DNA of 64,000 bases, from the NCBI GenBank assembly GCA_947502815.1, contig CANNBH010000001.1:2142818-2206817 (forward strand), written 5' to 3'. Position numbers and translations under genes: made by a program. Under the pieces are notes generated by a model. It made no database searches. It was given only the letters and a program-made list of their open reading frames with translations, and was not told the DNA's origin. Position 1 is the first letter of the stretch. Each line of letters begins with the position of its first letter. This DNA is from an uncultured Erythrobacter sp. (GTDB lineage: Bacteria; Pseudomonadota; Alphaproteobacteria; Sphingomonadales; Sphingomonadaceae). Shown here in pieces: positions 44,678 to 52,373 of this stretch.

Positions 44678-45426
44678 ACAAAGCAACATACCTTTCAAAC
44701 CGCGCCATAGTGCGCATCGCCCCGCGCGAGGCCAGCTGCGAGGACAGCGGCGAGGATGTGCGAGATTTCCTTCAAGGCTTGCTGACCAATGACGTGTCGG
44801 GCGATCTGCCCGTCTATGCCGCGCTGTTATCGGCGCAGGGTAAGGCAATGTTCGACTTCTTCGTGTGGGAAGGAGAGGACGGTGCTTTGTTGCTCGATTG
44901 CGAAACGGTTTGTGCCGATGAGCTTTGCAAGCGATTGTCTATGTACCGGCTGCGCAGACAAATCAACATTGCGCGCAGCGAAGACACTATCGTGAATTGG
45001 CAACCAGAGGCCAGCACCCAATTGCCGATTGACCCGCGGTTGGCTGAGATCGGCAACCGCTGGCTTTCTACTGCACATGACAAGAGCGCGCCGGTCGATG
45101 CAGAATATCAGGCTCACCGCCTTTCCTTGGGCGTTCCCGAGGGACGCGCTGAACTCGGCGATATTCTCTGGCTCGAAACCAATGCGGTCGAATTAAATGG
45201 CGTTAGCTTTGAAAAGGGCTGCTACATCGGTCAGGAAAACACCGCCCGAATGAATTGGAGGCAAAAGGTCAACCGGCGGCTGGTTGTCGTTGCCCTGGAT
45301 GCATCGGACGAAAAGCGCCGCAAAGCCGCGTATTCTAATCTAGGGCTTGCAGTTGACCACTTGCGCGTTGCCGATCTTGATCGCGCCGCTCTGCCCGACT
45401 GGCAGGCAGCGGGGATCGCGGATTAG
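44674..45426 (+). CDS. ygfZ: YgfZ/GcvT-like folate-binding protein
   Basis: The 250-aa protein carries the family motif KGCYIGQEN near residue 185 and a GcvT-like fold (DFLQGLLTNDVSGDLPVYAA, LSAQGKAMFDFFVWE). YgfZ uses tetrahydrofolate and its conserved Cys to help build or repair Fe-S clusters. It is coupled to the ATP-grasp gene. Its stop overlaps the convergent TetR gene by 4 nt. Confidence 0.9.
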   Translation: MNKATYLSNRAIVRIAPREASCEDSGEDVRDFLQGLLTNDVSGDLPVYAALLSAQGKAMFDFFVWEGEDGALLLDCETVCADELCKRLSMYRLRRQINIARSEDTIVNWQPEASTQLPIDPRLAEIGNRWLSTAHDKSAPVDAEYQAHRLSLGVPEGRAELGDILWLETNAVELNGVSFEKGCYIGQENTARMNWRQKVNRRLVVVALDASDEKRRKAAYSNLGLAVDHLRVADLDRAALPDWQAAGIAD

Positions 45427-46025
45427 TTCAAATTGGCGTAGTGCGCGGCCATCGACGCTTCCAAATTGGCTGCGGCCCGTTGACGCGCTGTGTCACGCGG
45501 CAAATTCAAAGATTTGGCAAGCGCCGCGCCAATCAACGCATCTCCCAGCGCAAGCAAAACGAGGCTGAGCGTGTCCTTATGGACCGGCATTTCATCGCCA
45601 TGCACTTCGGCTTCACCCGGCGCGATTTCATCAACCAATTCGTGGATCGTTGAAATAATCGGGTTAAGCGCATCTTCATTGCCCGTGAGCAGCATCCAGC
45701 TGGTGAGAGCGCCTGCCCCTTCGCGGTCAAATGCATCAAATGCCAGATCCACGACTTCACGCGCAGATCCCAGACCCGCGCGGCTGGCGTGGACAGCCTC
45801 AATAATAGTCTCACAAACGGTCTTGGCCAAATGTTCAGCCAGCGCCTTTTGCAGACCCGATGCGGAGCCGAAATGGTGCAGCAAGTTGGCATGGGTGCGC
45901 CCGATCCGACCAGCAACCGCTTTCAATGTCACGGATTGCGGACCCGTCTCGATCAGCAGCGCACGCGCCGCTTCCAATGCGGACTGACGCGATTCTTGCG
46001 GGCTTAGTCTTTTGCGACTTGTCAT
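45423..46025 (-). CDS. TetR-family transcriptional regulator
   Basis: The 200-aa regulator has an N-terminal HTH (ALEAARALLIETGPQSVTLK, then AVAGRIGRTHANLLHHFGS) and an all-helical ligand domain that ends NLPRDTARQRAAANLEASMA. Targets and ligand are unknown; the adjacent genes offer no obvious efflux or catabolic partner. MTSRKRLSPQESR is chosen as the start over one 33 codons upstream. Confidence 0.85.
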   Translation of the reverse strand: MTSRKRLSPQESRQSALEAARALLIETGPQSVTLKAVAGRIGRTHANLLHHFGSASGLQKALAEHLAKTVCETIIEAVHASRAGLGSAREVVDLAFDAFDREGAGALTSWMLLTGNEDALNPIISTIHELVDEIAPGEAEVHGDEMPVHKDTLSLVLLALGDALIGAALAKSLNLPRDTARQRAAANLEASMAAHYANLN

Positions 46026-46081
46026 TGTACGTCCATGATTAGGCCAGTTGAGGCCATCAAACAAGCAGCCCCTCGGCGAAT

Positions 46082-46642
46082 TTACGCTGCGCAGACGATC
46101 CCGCTGCGCGGATCGGAGGCGCAAAAAGGCGTAAATTCGAGAGCATATTCCGCGGTAGGGGCTTTCTCACCTCGCCCGCAGGAATGGCGTTCAACCACGC
46201 GTCCCGTTGGCGCAAAGCCCAGCTTGCTCAAAACCTTGCCCGATGCGGGATTGTCGAGGAAGTGGGAGGCCACGACCTTGCCATATCCCAGCGTAGCCGC
46301 AATCTCGAGCACCGCTCTTCCTGCTTCGGTCGCGATGCCTTGGCCCCAAAATGCGCGAGCCACCCAATACCCAAGCTCAATGGCGTCTGTGTATTCGTCA
46401 TCATTGAGGTCCAACCCGATGCACCCGATCACCGCAGCGTCGGCTGCTCTCGTGATAAGGAAACGCGGCTCTGCCGGGTTCACGCTGCTCTGCGCAAAGG
46501 CGCGCGCGTCATCTTCGTGATACGGCCAAGGCGCACGTGCAAGGTTTCGCACGATTCCTTCGTCTGCGATCCCGCCGAAAATGCCTTGCCAGTCTTCTGG
46601 CCAAATCGGTCTGAGCAGTAATCTCTCGCTGCGATGGAACAC
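46082..46642 (-). CDS. GNAT-family N-acetyltransferase (RimJ-like)
   Basis: The 186-aa protein reads RSERLLLRPIWPEDW at its start and IELGYWVARAFWGQGIATEA for the acetyl-CoA pyrophosphate loop (Q/RxxGxG/A), followed by NPASGKVLSKLGF. It resembles RimJ/RimL-type protein or small-molecule acetyltransferases. A GTG at 46642 with GAGAGGG upstream is the best start. The conserved domain begins at once after it. Confidence 0.85.
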   Translation of the reverse strand: MFHRSERLLLRPIWPEDWQGIFGGIADEGIVRNLARAPWPYHEDDARAFAQSSVNPAEPRFLITRAADAAVIGCIGLDLNDDEYTDAIELGYWVARAFWGQGIATEAGRAVLEIAATLGYGKVVASHFLDNPASGKVLSKLGFAPTGRVVERHSCGRGEKAPTAEYALEFTPFCASDPRSGIVCAA

Positions 46643-46748
46643 GGGTAATCCCTCTCTCGCCACACGCCCGCTGTTACACTGTGCGCATGACACTTTGATT
46701 ATGCACGCGACGCAATTGTCTCGCACAATTTTCAAGGGAGAAACGAGA

Positions 46749-46794
46749 AGAGGGAGACGCCTCCCCCAGTGACTGGGGTGGCCCTTCTCCCTCT
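46749..46794. repeat. Nested inverted repeat downstream of rpmA
   Basis: AGAGGGAGA (46749-46757) and TCTCCCTCT (46786-46794) are a perfect outer stem. CCCCAG-TGA-CTGGGG (46764-46778) is a perfect inner hairpin. No T run follows on either strand, so it is not a classical terminator; it may end the rplU-rpmA transcript by another route or protect its 3' end. Confidence 0.55.
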
Positions 46795-46860
46795 ACGCTG
46801 CCGGTGTGTTAACCCGGCTAGGACCGCCCCGTGGGACGATCCTTTTCTTGAACCGTCCGG

Positions 46861-47130
46861 TTATTCCGCTGCTTCCGCAATCATGTCTACCGACACGTAT
46901 TTGCGACCTAGCTTGCCTTTATGGAATCGCACGACGCCTTCGGCGGTCGAGAACAAGGTGTGATCCTTGCCGATGCCAACGTTGGAGCCCGGATAGAACT
47001 TGGTGCCGCGCTGACGCACGAGGATGTTTCCGCCGATCACGCTTTGACCGCCGAATTTCTTCACACCAAGGCGGCGACCAACTGAGTCGCGACCGTTACG
47101 CGATGAACCGCCTGCTTTTTTATGTGCCAT
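46861..47130 (-). CDS. rpmA: 50S ribosomal protein L27
   Basis: The 89-aa protein has the L27 N-terminal sequence [20 protein letters not shown] and the core [20 protein letters not shown]. It reaches the peptidyl transferase centre with its N-terminal tail. Its start is 12 nt after the rplU stop, the universal rplU-rpmA pair. Confidence 0.98.
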   Translation of the reverse strand: MAHKKAGGSSRNGRDSVGRRLGVKKFGGQSVIGGNILVRQRGTKFYPGSNVGIGKDHTLFSTAEGVVRFHKGKLGRKYVSVDMIAEAAE

Positions 47131-47142
47131 GGTTCCTAATCC

Positions 47143-47646
47143 TTACTTGGTATCAGCTTTAGGCGCGGCTTTCTTAGCCGGTGCCTTCTTGGCTGGAGCT
47201 TTCTTTGCAGCGGGCTTTTTCTCAGCCGCTGCAGCCTTAGGAGCTGCCTTTTTGGCCGGAGCCTTCTTAGCAGGTGCCGCTTTCGCTTCGGTCTCTGCCT
47301 TAGGCGCCGCTGCTTTCTTGGCAGGAGCCTTTTTCGCAGCAGCCTTGCCTTCACCCACATCCGTGATGCGCAGCAAAGTCATTTGCTGACGATGACCGGC
47401 CTTGCGGCGGTAATTGTGACGACGACGCTTTTTGAAAACGACGACCTTTTCGCTCTTGGCTTGAGCGATGATTTCTGCCGAAACGCTCACTTTGGAAGCA
47501 TCGGCAACAGAATCGCCTTCGCCTGCCAAAAGAACGTCACCCAGCGTGACCGTATCACCCGCTTCACCAGCAAGTTTTTCAACGGCAATTTTATCTCCGG
47601 CGGCAACGCGGTACTGTTTGCCGCCCGTGCGCACTATCGCGAACAT
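47143..47646 (-). CDS. rplU: 50S ribosomal protein L21 with Ala/Lys-rich tail
   Basis: Residues 1-100 are a normal L21 ([20 protein letters not shown] through [18 protein letters not shown]). Residues 101-167 are an extension of [14 protein letters not shown] repeats like those of histone H1-like proteins. The usual bacterial L21 is about 103 aa. The tail would be flexible and strongly basic, and may contact rRNA or lie outside the ribosome. The 5' leader can form two exclusive hairpins (see the leader entry). Confidence 0.97.
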   Translation of the reverse strand: MFAIVRTGGKQYRVAAGDKIAVEKLAGEAGDTVTLGDVLLAGEGDSVADASKVSVSAEIIAQAKSEKVVVFKKRRRHNYRRKAGHRQQMTLLRITDVGEGKAAAKKAPAKKAAAPKAETEAKAAPAKKAPAKKAAPKAAAAEKKPAAKKAPAKKAPAKKAAPKADTK

Positions 47647-47666
47647 GGCTTTTTACTCTCAATCTC

Positions 47667-47739
47667 GTGCTGTGCCAGGTTTCAAGCGATGCATTCGCGA
47701 GAGCCCGGCGGCAGTTCGGCGCTGTGACGACACAGCACC
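47667..47739 (-). promoter_or_regulatory. rplU leader with alternative hairpins
   Basis: On the minus-strand transcript, GGTGCTGTG (from 47739-47731) can pair locally with CACAGCGCC (47726-47718, one mismatch, loop TCGT). Its GTGCTGTG part can instead pair with CACAGCAC (47674-47667, perfect 8 bp) nearer the start codon. The two pairings exclude each other, the general form of an attenuator or a ribosomal-protein autoregulatory leader. The regulator would be L21 or L27 by analogy; this is inference. Confidence 0.4.
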
Positions 47740-47878
47740 TGAAAGAAGCGTGCCGTTAAGGCAGAGCGCTGATCAAGTCAACGCTCCTATTCTCAAAATT
47801 GATGCAAATCATCCTTTGAAGCCCATGCACAGGTGTCTTTGCCCGCTTCAACAGCCGTGTTAGTGCAAAGCTCGAATT

Positions 47879-48400
47879 ATGAAACAGACATTGCGCCCTT
47901 TCGCCCTTTCCTCCCTTGCCGCCGTGCTTTTGGCGGGCTGCGCCGGGTCGAGCGACCAATATCCCTCCCTTGCCGTACGCGATGCGGAACGGGCGGTGGG
48001 TCAGTTCACTCCGGCCTCTTCCGCGGAGGTGGATGCAGGAGAGGCCCCCGCGGCATCCCCGCAAACGCTGGGCAAATTGCGCGATGCAGTTGAGCTGGCG
48101 CGCGGGGCGCATCAGCAATTCATCGCTGAACAGTCAGACACGCGTCAATTGGCTCAGGCCGCCAAAGGTGCAGGGGTGGAAAGCGACCTGCACTCCCGCG
48201 CTTTGATCGCTATTGCGGGCCTTTCTGCTCTGCACAGTCAGACCAATCTGGCCCTAAGTGACCTCGATCAATTGGAATTCATCGCGGGCAGCACATTTGC
48301 ACCTGTTGAAGATATCAAAGCTGCACAAACCCTCGTTCAACTGATGATCGCAGAGCAGGACGCTGTCCTCGATTCGTTGAGCGTTTCGGACGCGCCGTGA
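47879..48400 (+). CDS. Putative lipoprotein upstream of fnrL
   Basis: The 173-aa protein has a lipobox LLAGC (Cys near 21) and a helical body (TLGKLRDAVELARGAHQQFI, LDQLEFIAGSTFAPVEDIKA). No family is recognised. It resembles lipoproteins with DUF4398-like helical repeats, but I cannot confirm this. It overlaps the following fnrL gene by 4 nt (GTGA), so expression of the two is coupled. Confidence 0.65.
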   Translation: MKQTLRPFALSSLAAVLLAGCAGSSDQYPSLAVRDAERAVGQFTPASSAEVDAGEAPAASPQTLGKLRDAVELARGAHQQFIAEQSDTRQLAQAAKGAGVESDLHSRALIAIAGLSALHSQTNLALSDLDQLEFIAGSTFAPVEDIKAAQTLVQLMIAEQDAVLDSLSVSDAP

Positions 48401-49095
48401 ACGCGGCGTGCGAAACTTGCCCCGTTCGCGATAGCGCCGCCTGCTCTGTACTAACGGAAGAAGAACGCAGCGCTCTTGCTGCGGCAGGCCGAACCCGGGT
48501 GCTTGATCGCGGCGAGATGCTTTTTGCCGCTGGAGATAGCCACGCCGCATGCGCCACCCTGGTCAGCGGGGCTCTCAAGGTCTGCGCCATTGATCGCGAT
48601 GGTACAGAGCAAATTCTCGCTCTGGTTCACCCCTCGGGCTTTATCGGAGAATTGTTCGCTCCCTTTGCGCATCACGACGTCGTGGCCTTGACACAAAGCA
48701 CCCTTTGCACCTTTGCGCGGGCCGATATTGACCGCGCGATTGACGCCTATCCCGCATTGGCCCGCGCTTTGCTGCGCCGCGCTCAGGAAGATCTGCTTTC
48801 GACACGCAACATGCTTGAACTCACCGCGAATGCCAGCGCAGAGACGCGCCTTGCGGCTCTCCTCCACGATTTTGCGGCGGCAGCCAGCGCATCATCTTGT
48901 CACTTGGCGAGCGAGTTTGAGCTGCCGCTTAACCGGGGCGAAATCGCCAACATGTTGGGCCTGACGATTGAGACCGTAAGCCGCAAAATGGGCGAGCTAG
49001 AGAATTTGGGTGCAATCGCGCGCAAAGGAAAGCGCGGGATCGAACTGGTCGACCCCGCGCTCCTCCTGACCCTCTCCGGTCGAAGCAGCGTTTAA
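48397..49095 (+). CDS. fnrL: Oxygen-sensing Crp/Fnr regulator, FnrL type
   Basis: The 232-aa protein has Cys5, Cys8, Cys16 and a distant Cys104, the C-x2-C-x7-C plus C pattern of alphaproteobacterial FnrL that holds an oxygen-labile [4Fe-4S] cluster. A cyclic-nucleotide-type beta barrel and a dimer helix follow. The HTH contains GLTIETVSRKMGELENLG, whose E-xx-SR reads TTGAT-N4-ATCAA sites. A perfect such site occurs 560 bp downstream. The start is GTG, overlapping the lipoprotein gene. Confidence 0.9.
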   Translation: MNAACETCPVRDSAACSVLTEEERSALAAAGRTRVLDRGEMLFAAGDSHAACATLVSGALKVCAIDRDGTEQILALVHPSGFIGELFAPFAHHDVVALTQSTLCTFARADIDRAIDAYPALARALLRRAQEDLLSTRNMLELTANASAETRLAALLHDFAAAASASSCHLASEFELPLNRGEIANMLGLTIETVSRKMGELENLGAIARKGKRGIELVDPALLLTLSGRSSV

Positions 49096-49156
49096 ATTCT
49101 GCCGTTTGCTCCGCGCCTGATTGGCTACTGGCTGGCGATTTGCCAAAGCCCCTTGG

Positions 49157-49606
49157 TCACACCAACGCAGCAATAATCAGGACGGCGCAGGCCCACAGAA
49201 CGATCAGAACGGGCAGGATCAGCATTTGAATGGCGGCATCACGCGCGGCAAGATGCCCAGTGTTGGTCATAATGCCGGACTGCTTAAACTTGCCCATTGT
49301 CATAGGCAGGCTGGTATTGCCCGCAAGCCGGGTCCAAACAGCCGGTACGCCAAAGCCTGCGACAATGAACACAGCGAAGATAGCCATCGGGACAATCAAT
49401 CCGGGGCTTGCGAACCCGGCGAACATGATCCCGATAAATGCCAGATATAGGCCAACGGTTGCGCCGAAAAGCGCGGTGGGCAATTCAAAGTTTCGGTCGG
49501 CTTCGACTTGGTGGCGGACTATCGCGCCCGCGTTCTTGACCTCAGTTGGTGCGGCGACAATGCGGGCTTCATTGCGATCAAGATGGGTTTGGACATGTTT
49601 GCTCAT
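49157..49606 (-). CDS. Small membrane protein, probable FnrL target
   Basis: The 149-aa protein has a charged soluble N-terminus (about 1-45) and three hydrophobic segments (LFGATVGLYLAFIGIMFAGF, LIVPMAIFAVFIVAGFG, MLILPVLIVLWACAVLIIAA). I do not recognise the family. A consensus FNR site lies 53 bp upstream, and fnrL is convergent with it 61 bp away. A role in low-oxygen physiology is inferred from that. Confidence 0.7.
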   Translation of the reverse strand: MSKHVQTHLDRNEARIVAAPTEVKNAGAIVRHQVEADRNFELPTALFGATVGLYLAFIGIMFAGFASPGLIVPMAIFAVFIVAGFGVPAVWTRLAGNTSLPMTMGKFKQSGIMTNTGHLAARDAAIQMLILPVLIVLWACAVLIIAALV

Positions 49607-49658
49607 GGGGCTTCTCCTTGGTTGAAAAGAGAATTAGCCGGCATGAGGCGGGAGGGCT

Positions 49659-49672
49659 TTGATCCAGATCAA
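49659..49672. promoter_or_regulatory. Perfect FNR box
   Basis: TTGAT-CCAG-ATCAA matches the FNR consensus TTGAT-N4-ATCAA at all ten specified bases. It is 53 bp upstream of the membrane gene at 49606 and just past the moaE stop. Spacing fits either activation near -41.5 or repression, depending on the real transcription start. Confidence 0.8.
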
Positions 49673-49690
49673 ACTGGCCCGATTTTTCTG

Positions 49691-50173
49691 TTAGGCGCTG
49701 GGGTTCCAACGGGCGAGGTCGGCGTGATCGGCCTCGCGCGGTTCAATCCAATTCCAGTTGCCGCCGCGCAATTCGCGTTTCCAAAACCATGCAGCGCTTT
49801 TCAAATGATCCATGCAAAAATCCACGGCCTCAATCGCATCACGGCGGTGACGTGACGCAGCGGAAACGCACACGATGGGATCGCCTGGATCCAGCCGTCC
49901 AACGCGGTGAAGCATGACCAGGCCCATCAAGGAAAAACGCTCATCGGCCTTTACCGCAAGATCTTTCATTCCGGGCAAAGTTAAGGGCTCGTAATGCGTC
50001 AGTTCGAGCGCTTGGACAGCATCAACTCCGGTATCACCGGCCCGAACCTTACCGATAAAGGTCGCTATTGCGCCTGCATCGGGAGTGCTCGCAGCAAGGT
50101 CATCGGACGCCGCATTTGGATCAAATGGCGCATCCAGCAGGCGTATGTCGAAATGCGCGGTGATCTCAGCCAC
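49691..50173 (-). CDS. moaE: Molybdopterin synthase catalytic subunit MoaE
   Basis: The 160-aa protein has GAIATFIGKVR near residue 45, the substrate-binding VSAASRHRRDAIEAVDFCMD, and the catalytic Lys region LKSAAWFWKREL near 130. With MoaD it inserts two sulfurs into precursor Z. A GTG at 50173, overlapping the moaD stop by 8 nt, is the likely start. It is the last gene of the moaA-moaD-moaE set. Confidence 0.93.
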   Translation of the reverse strand: MAEITAHFDIRLLDAPFDPNAASDDLAASTPDAGAIATFIGKVRAGDTGVDAVQALELTHYEPLTLPGMKDLAVKADERFSLMGLVMLHRVGRLDPGDPIVCVSAASRHRRDAIEAVDFCMDHLKSAAWFWKRELRGGNWNWIEPREADHADLARWNPSA

Positions 50174-50408
50174 CTGAAACAGGGGGCAACAGCGCAATTT
50201 CATCGCCGTCAGTGGCCAGAAGTCTGCTCTTGTCGGTCAACACTTTGCCCTGACAAGCAACATTGACACGCTCATCGGTCAGTTGCTGGGCAACATCGGC
50301 GCCGACCACGCTGAGCAACCCAGCCCAATCGAGCGGTGCCTCCACGCTCTGGCTCTCCGTTCCCGCCACATCGCGCAAGGGGCCTAAGAAATGGATCGTC
50401 ACTGCCAT
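50166..50408 (-). CDS. moaD: Molybdopterin synthase sulfur carrier MoaD
   Basis: The 80-aa ubiquitin-like protein ends in LLPPVSGG. The C-terminal Gly-Gly is thiocarboxylated to donate sulfur to MoaE. It starts 3 nt after moaA and overlaps moaE by 8 nt. Confidence 0.93.
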   Translation of the reverse strand: MAVTIHFLGPLRDVAGTESQSVEAPLDWAGLLSVVGADVAQQLTDERVNVACQGKVLTDKSRLLATDGDEIALLPPVSGG

Positions 50409-50411
50409 GTT

Positions 50412-51473
50412 TTACCCTCCCGTCATCGACATATGCCGCGCGACTGCAGGATCTGCGCCGCGTTTGTCCATGTTGAAATGGTGCCGTTCGGGTTTGATAC
50501 GCATCGCTTGATCCAACCCGTTCGCCAGTGCCTCTTGCGGATTATCTGAACGCAGAGCCGCGCGCAGATCAACCTGTTCGGTGCCACCCAAACATGGATA
50601 GAGCTGACCCGTCGCTGTCACGCGCAGGCGATTACAACTGGCGCAGAAGTTGTTGGAATGCGGCGTGATGAAGCCCAGCCGCCCGCCGGTTTCTGGAATA
50701 TCGACATAGCGCGCGGGCCCGCCGCTAGAATGTTCGTTGTCAGTAAGGGTCCAGCGCTGCTCCAATTCTGCGCGAACTGTATCCAGACGCAGATATTGAT
50801 CGAGCCGCTCTTCCTCCACATCACCCAGCGGCATGACCTCAATCAAAGTCACATCGTGCCCTTGGCCATGGGCCCATGCGATCAGATCGGGCAGCTCGGC
50901 TTCGTTCACGCCTTTAAGCGCAACAGCGTTCAACTTGACCTTCAAACCCGCATCACGAGCCGCTGCGATCCCTTCAAGCACTTTGGGTAAAGCATCGCGG
51001 CGCGTCAGTTCGGCAAACTTCGCCCTGTCCAGCGTGTCGAGGGAAATGTTGACCCGTTTCACTCCAGCCTTCGCCAAACCATCGGCATAATCGGCCAGTT
51101 GGGTTGCATTGGTGGTGAGGGTCAATTCCTGGAGATCATGGCCCAATCGGCGCCCCAGCGCCGCGAACAGATCCATGATATCGCGCCGGACCAAAGGCTC
51201 CCCGCCGGTGATCCGAATCTTGGTGACACCGCGATCAATAAAACCGCTCGACAATTCAAACAGCTCTTCCAGCGAAAGCACTTCGCGTTTCGGCAAGAAC
51301 GTCATCCGCTCTGGCATACAATAGGTGCAGCGCAGATCGCACCGATCCGTCACCGACAGCCGCAAATAGGATATGCGCCGATGAAAAGCATCGATGAGCG
51401 GTGCGGAGCGCTTCGATAGTTGCTCCTGATCCATCACGAGCAGATCAGGGGTGCGGGTTTTTATTTCACTCAT
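50412..51473 (-). CDS. moaA: GTP 3',8-cyclase MoaA
   Basis: This 353-aa radical SAM enzyme has the N-terminal cluster motif CDLRCTYC (C-x3-C-x2-C) and a second C-terminal cluster (NFCASCNRLRVTATGQLYPC). It ends in the functional double Gly (MSMTGG). It rearranges GTP in the first step of molybdenum cofactor synthesis. MSEIKTRTPDLL is taken as the start, overlapping the upstream gene by 8 nt; 12 further codons are open. Confidence 0.95.
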   Translation of the reverse strand: MSEIKTRTPDLLVMDQEQLSKRSAPLIDAFHRRISYLRLSVTDRCDLRCTYCMPERMTFLPKREVLSLEELFELSSGFIDRGVTKIRITGGEPLVRRDIMDLFAALGRRLGHDLQELTLTTNATQLADYADGLAKAGVKRVNISLDTLDRAKFAELTRRDALPKVLEGIAAARDAGLKVKLNAVALKGVNEAELPDLIAWAHGQGHDVTLIEVMPLGDVEEERLDQYLRLDTVRAELEQRWTLTDNEHSSGGPARYVDIPETGGRLGFITPHSNNFCASCNRLRVTATGQLYPCLGGTEQVDLRAALRSDNPQEALANGLDQAMRIKPERHHFNMDKRGADPAVARHMSMTGG

Positions 51474-51783
51474 GCGCAGCAAGATACTGTCCCGTAACGC
51501 CAGGCGCATCCCTCAAATATGCCAGCATCTGATTGGCCGCTGCCAGATCACCAGCGGCAACCACATTAACCCGCTTTGGCGTGTAAGCGCGCGCCAAATC
51601 CCGGGCCAAAGTGCGCCGCCAATCGTCATGGTCAGGCGCAGCATTGGGCAGCACAATCGCCAAGGCCGCCGTTCCATCTTCTTCAAGCAAATCGCGCGCT
51701 GTGGACAGATGTTCCTGCGCAAACGCCGCACTCGCCGAAATGCCCGATTGCGGCAGAGTTTCGATGGTCAGCACGGTTTGCAT
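51466..51783 (-). CDS. Small Rossmann-like protein
   Basis: The 105-aa protein reads as alternating strands and helices (TAALAIVLPNAAPDHDDW, RVNVVAAGDLAAANQMLAYL), like a truncated Rossmann half. The glycine-rich nucleotide loop is not present. It sits between folB (12 nt gap) and moaA (8-nt overlap), so it is part of the pterin/molybdopterin operon. Its function is unknown. Confidence 0.6.
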   Translation of the reverse strand: MQTVLTIETLPQSGISASAAFAQEHLSTARDLLEEDGTAALAIVLPNAAPDHDDWRRTLARDLARAYTPKRVNVVAAGDLAAANQMLAYLRDAPGVTGQYLAAHE

Positions 51784-51795
51784 AGGATCGCCGTG

Positions 51796-52173
51796 CTATC
51801 CTGCTGGCCGTTCGCGGTGAAGCGTGATGCCGATTTTCTCGTTCGCTTCGGCAATGGCAAGCTTCACGATTTTCACCGTTACCGCCTGCACCCGCGGGTC
51901 TTGCACGAACAATGTCTCACAAATGTGATCGCCCACCGCCTCAATCAACTTGAAATGCACTCCCTTAGGCAACCCTTCGGAAGCGGCAAATTTGATATCC
52001 ATGTAGTTCTTGCTCGCATCCAAAGGCGTATCCGGATCGTAGCGGTCGGCAACATCATAATGCACCTGAATGGTAAAGCGCAGCGGTTGAGGCTTGCCTG
52101 TTTCCTCAGAATAGATGCCGGTGAGGACATCAACTTCGAGATCGGCGACTTCGAGGATGAGCGAATCGGTCAT
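51796..52173 (-). CDS. folB: Dihydroneopterin aldolase FolB
   Basis: The 125-aa protein of the tunnel fold starts ILEVADLEVDVLTGIYSEET and has NYMDIKFAASEGLPKGVHFK, LIEAVGDHICETLF and, near the end, VKIVKLAIAEANEKIGITLH, the FolB pattern. It cleaves dihydroneopterin to 6-hydroxymethyl-dihydropterin in folate synthesis. It overlaps the 67-aa ORF by 4 nt. Confidence 0.9.
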   Translation of the reverse strand: MTDSLILEVADLEVDVLTGIYSEETGKPQPLRFTIQVHYDVADRYDPDTPLDASKNYMDIKFAASEGLPKGVHFKLIEAVGDHICETLFVQDPRVQAVTVKIVKLAIAEANEKIGITLHRERPAG

Positions 52174-52373
52174 TGGGCGCGCGCGTTTGAACCTTCACAA
52201 GGGGATAGGAGAACGCATCCAGCGCGCCCAATGCTAAAACCATGGTTGCCGGTGGCCTTGGCTACTTTGCCCAAGATCGACTGCATCGAAATAGACCGCA
52301 TAAAGCCGTCGCCGTCCACGATGAATTTCATTGGATGCGAAACAGACCGCGTCACAGCAGGCAGTGTTTTCAT
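52170..52373 (-). CDS. 67-aa ORF coupled at both ends in the folB operon
   Basis: MKTLPAVTRSVSHPMKFIVD begins at an ATGA overlap with the methyltransferase stop. The ORF ends in an ATGA overlap with the folB start. That double 4-nt coupling argues that it is translated. The sequence (GKVAKATGNHGFSIGRAG in the middle) matches no family I know. It could be a small regulator or a decayed remnant. A four-codon longer ATG exists at 52385. Confidence 0.45.
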   Translation of the reverse strand: MKTLPAVTRSVSHPMKFIVDGDGFMRSISMQSILGKVAKATGNHGFSIGRAGCVLLSPCEGSNARAQ

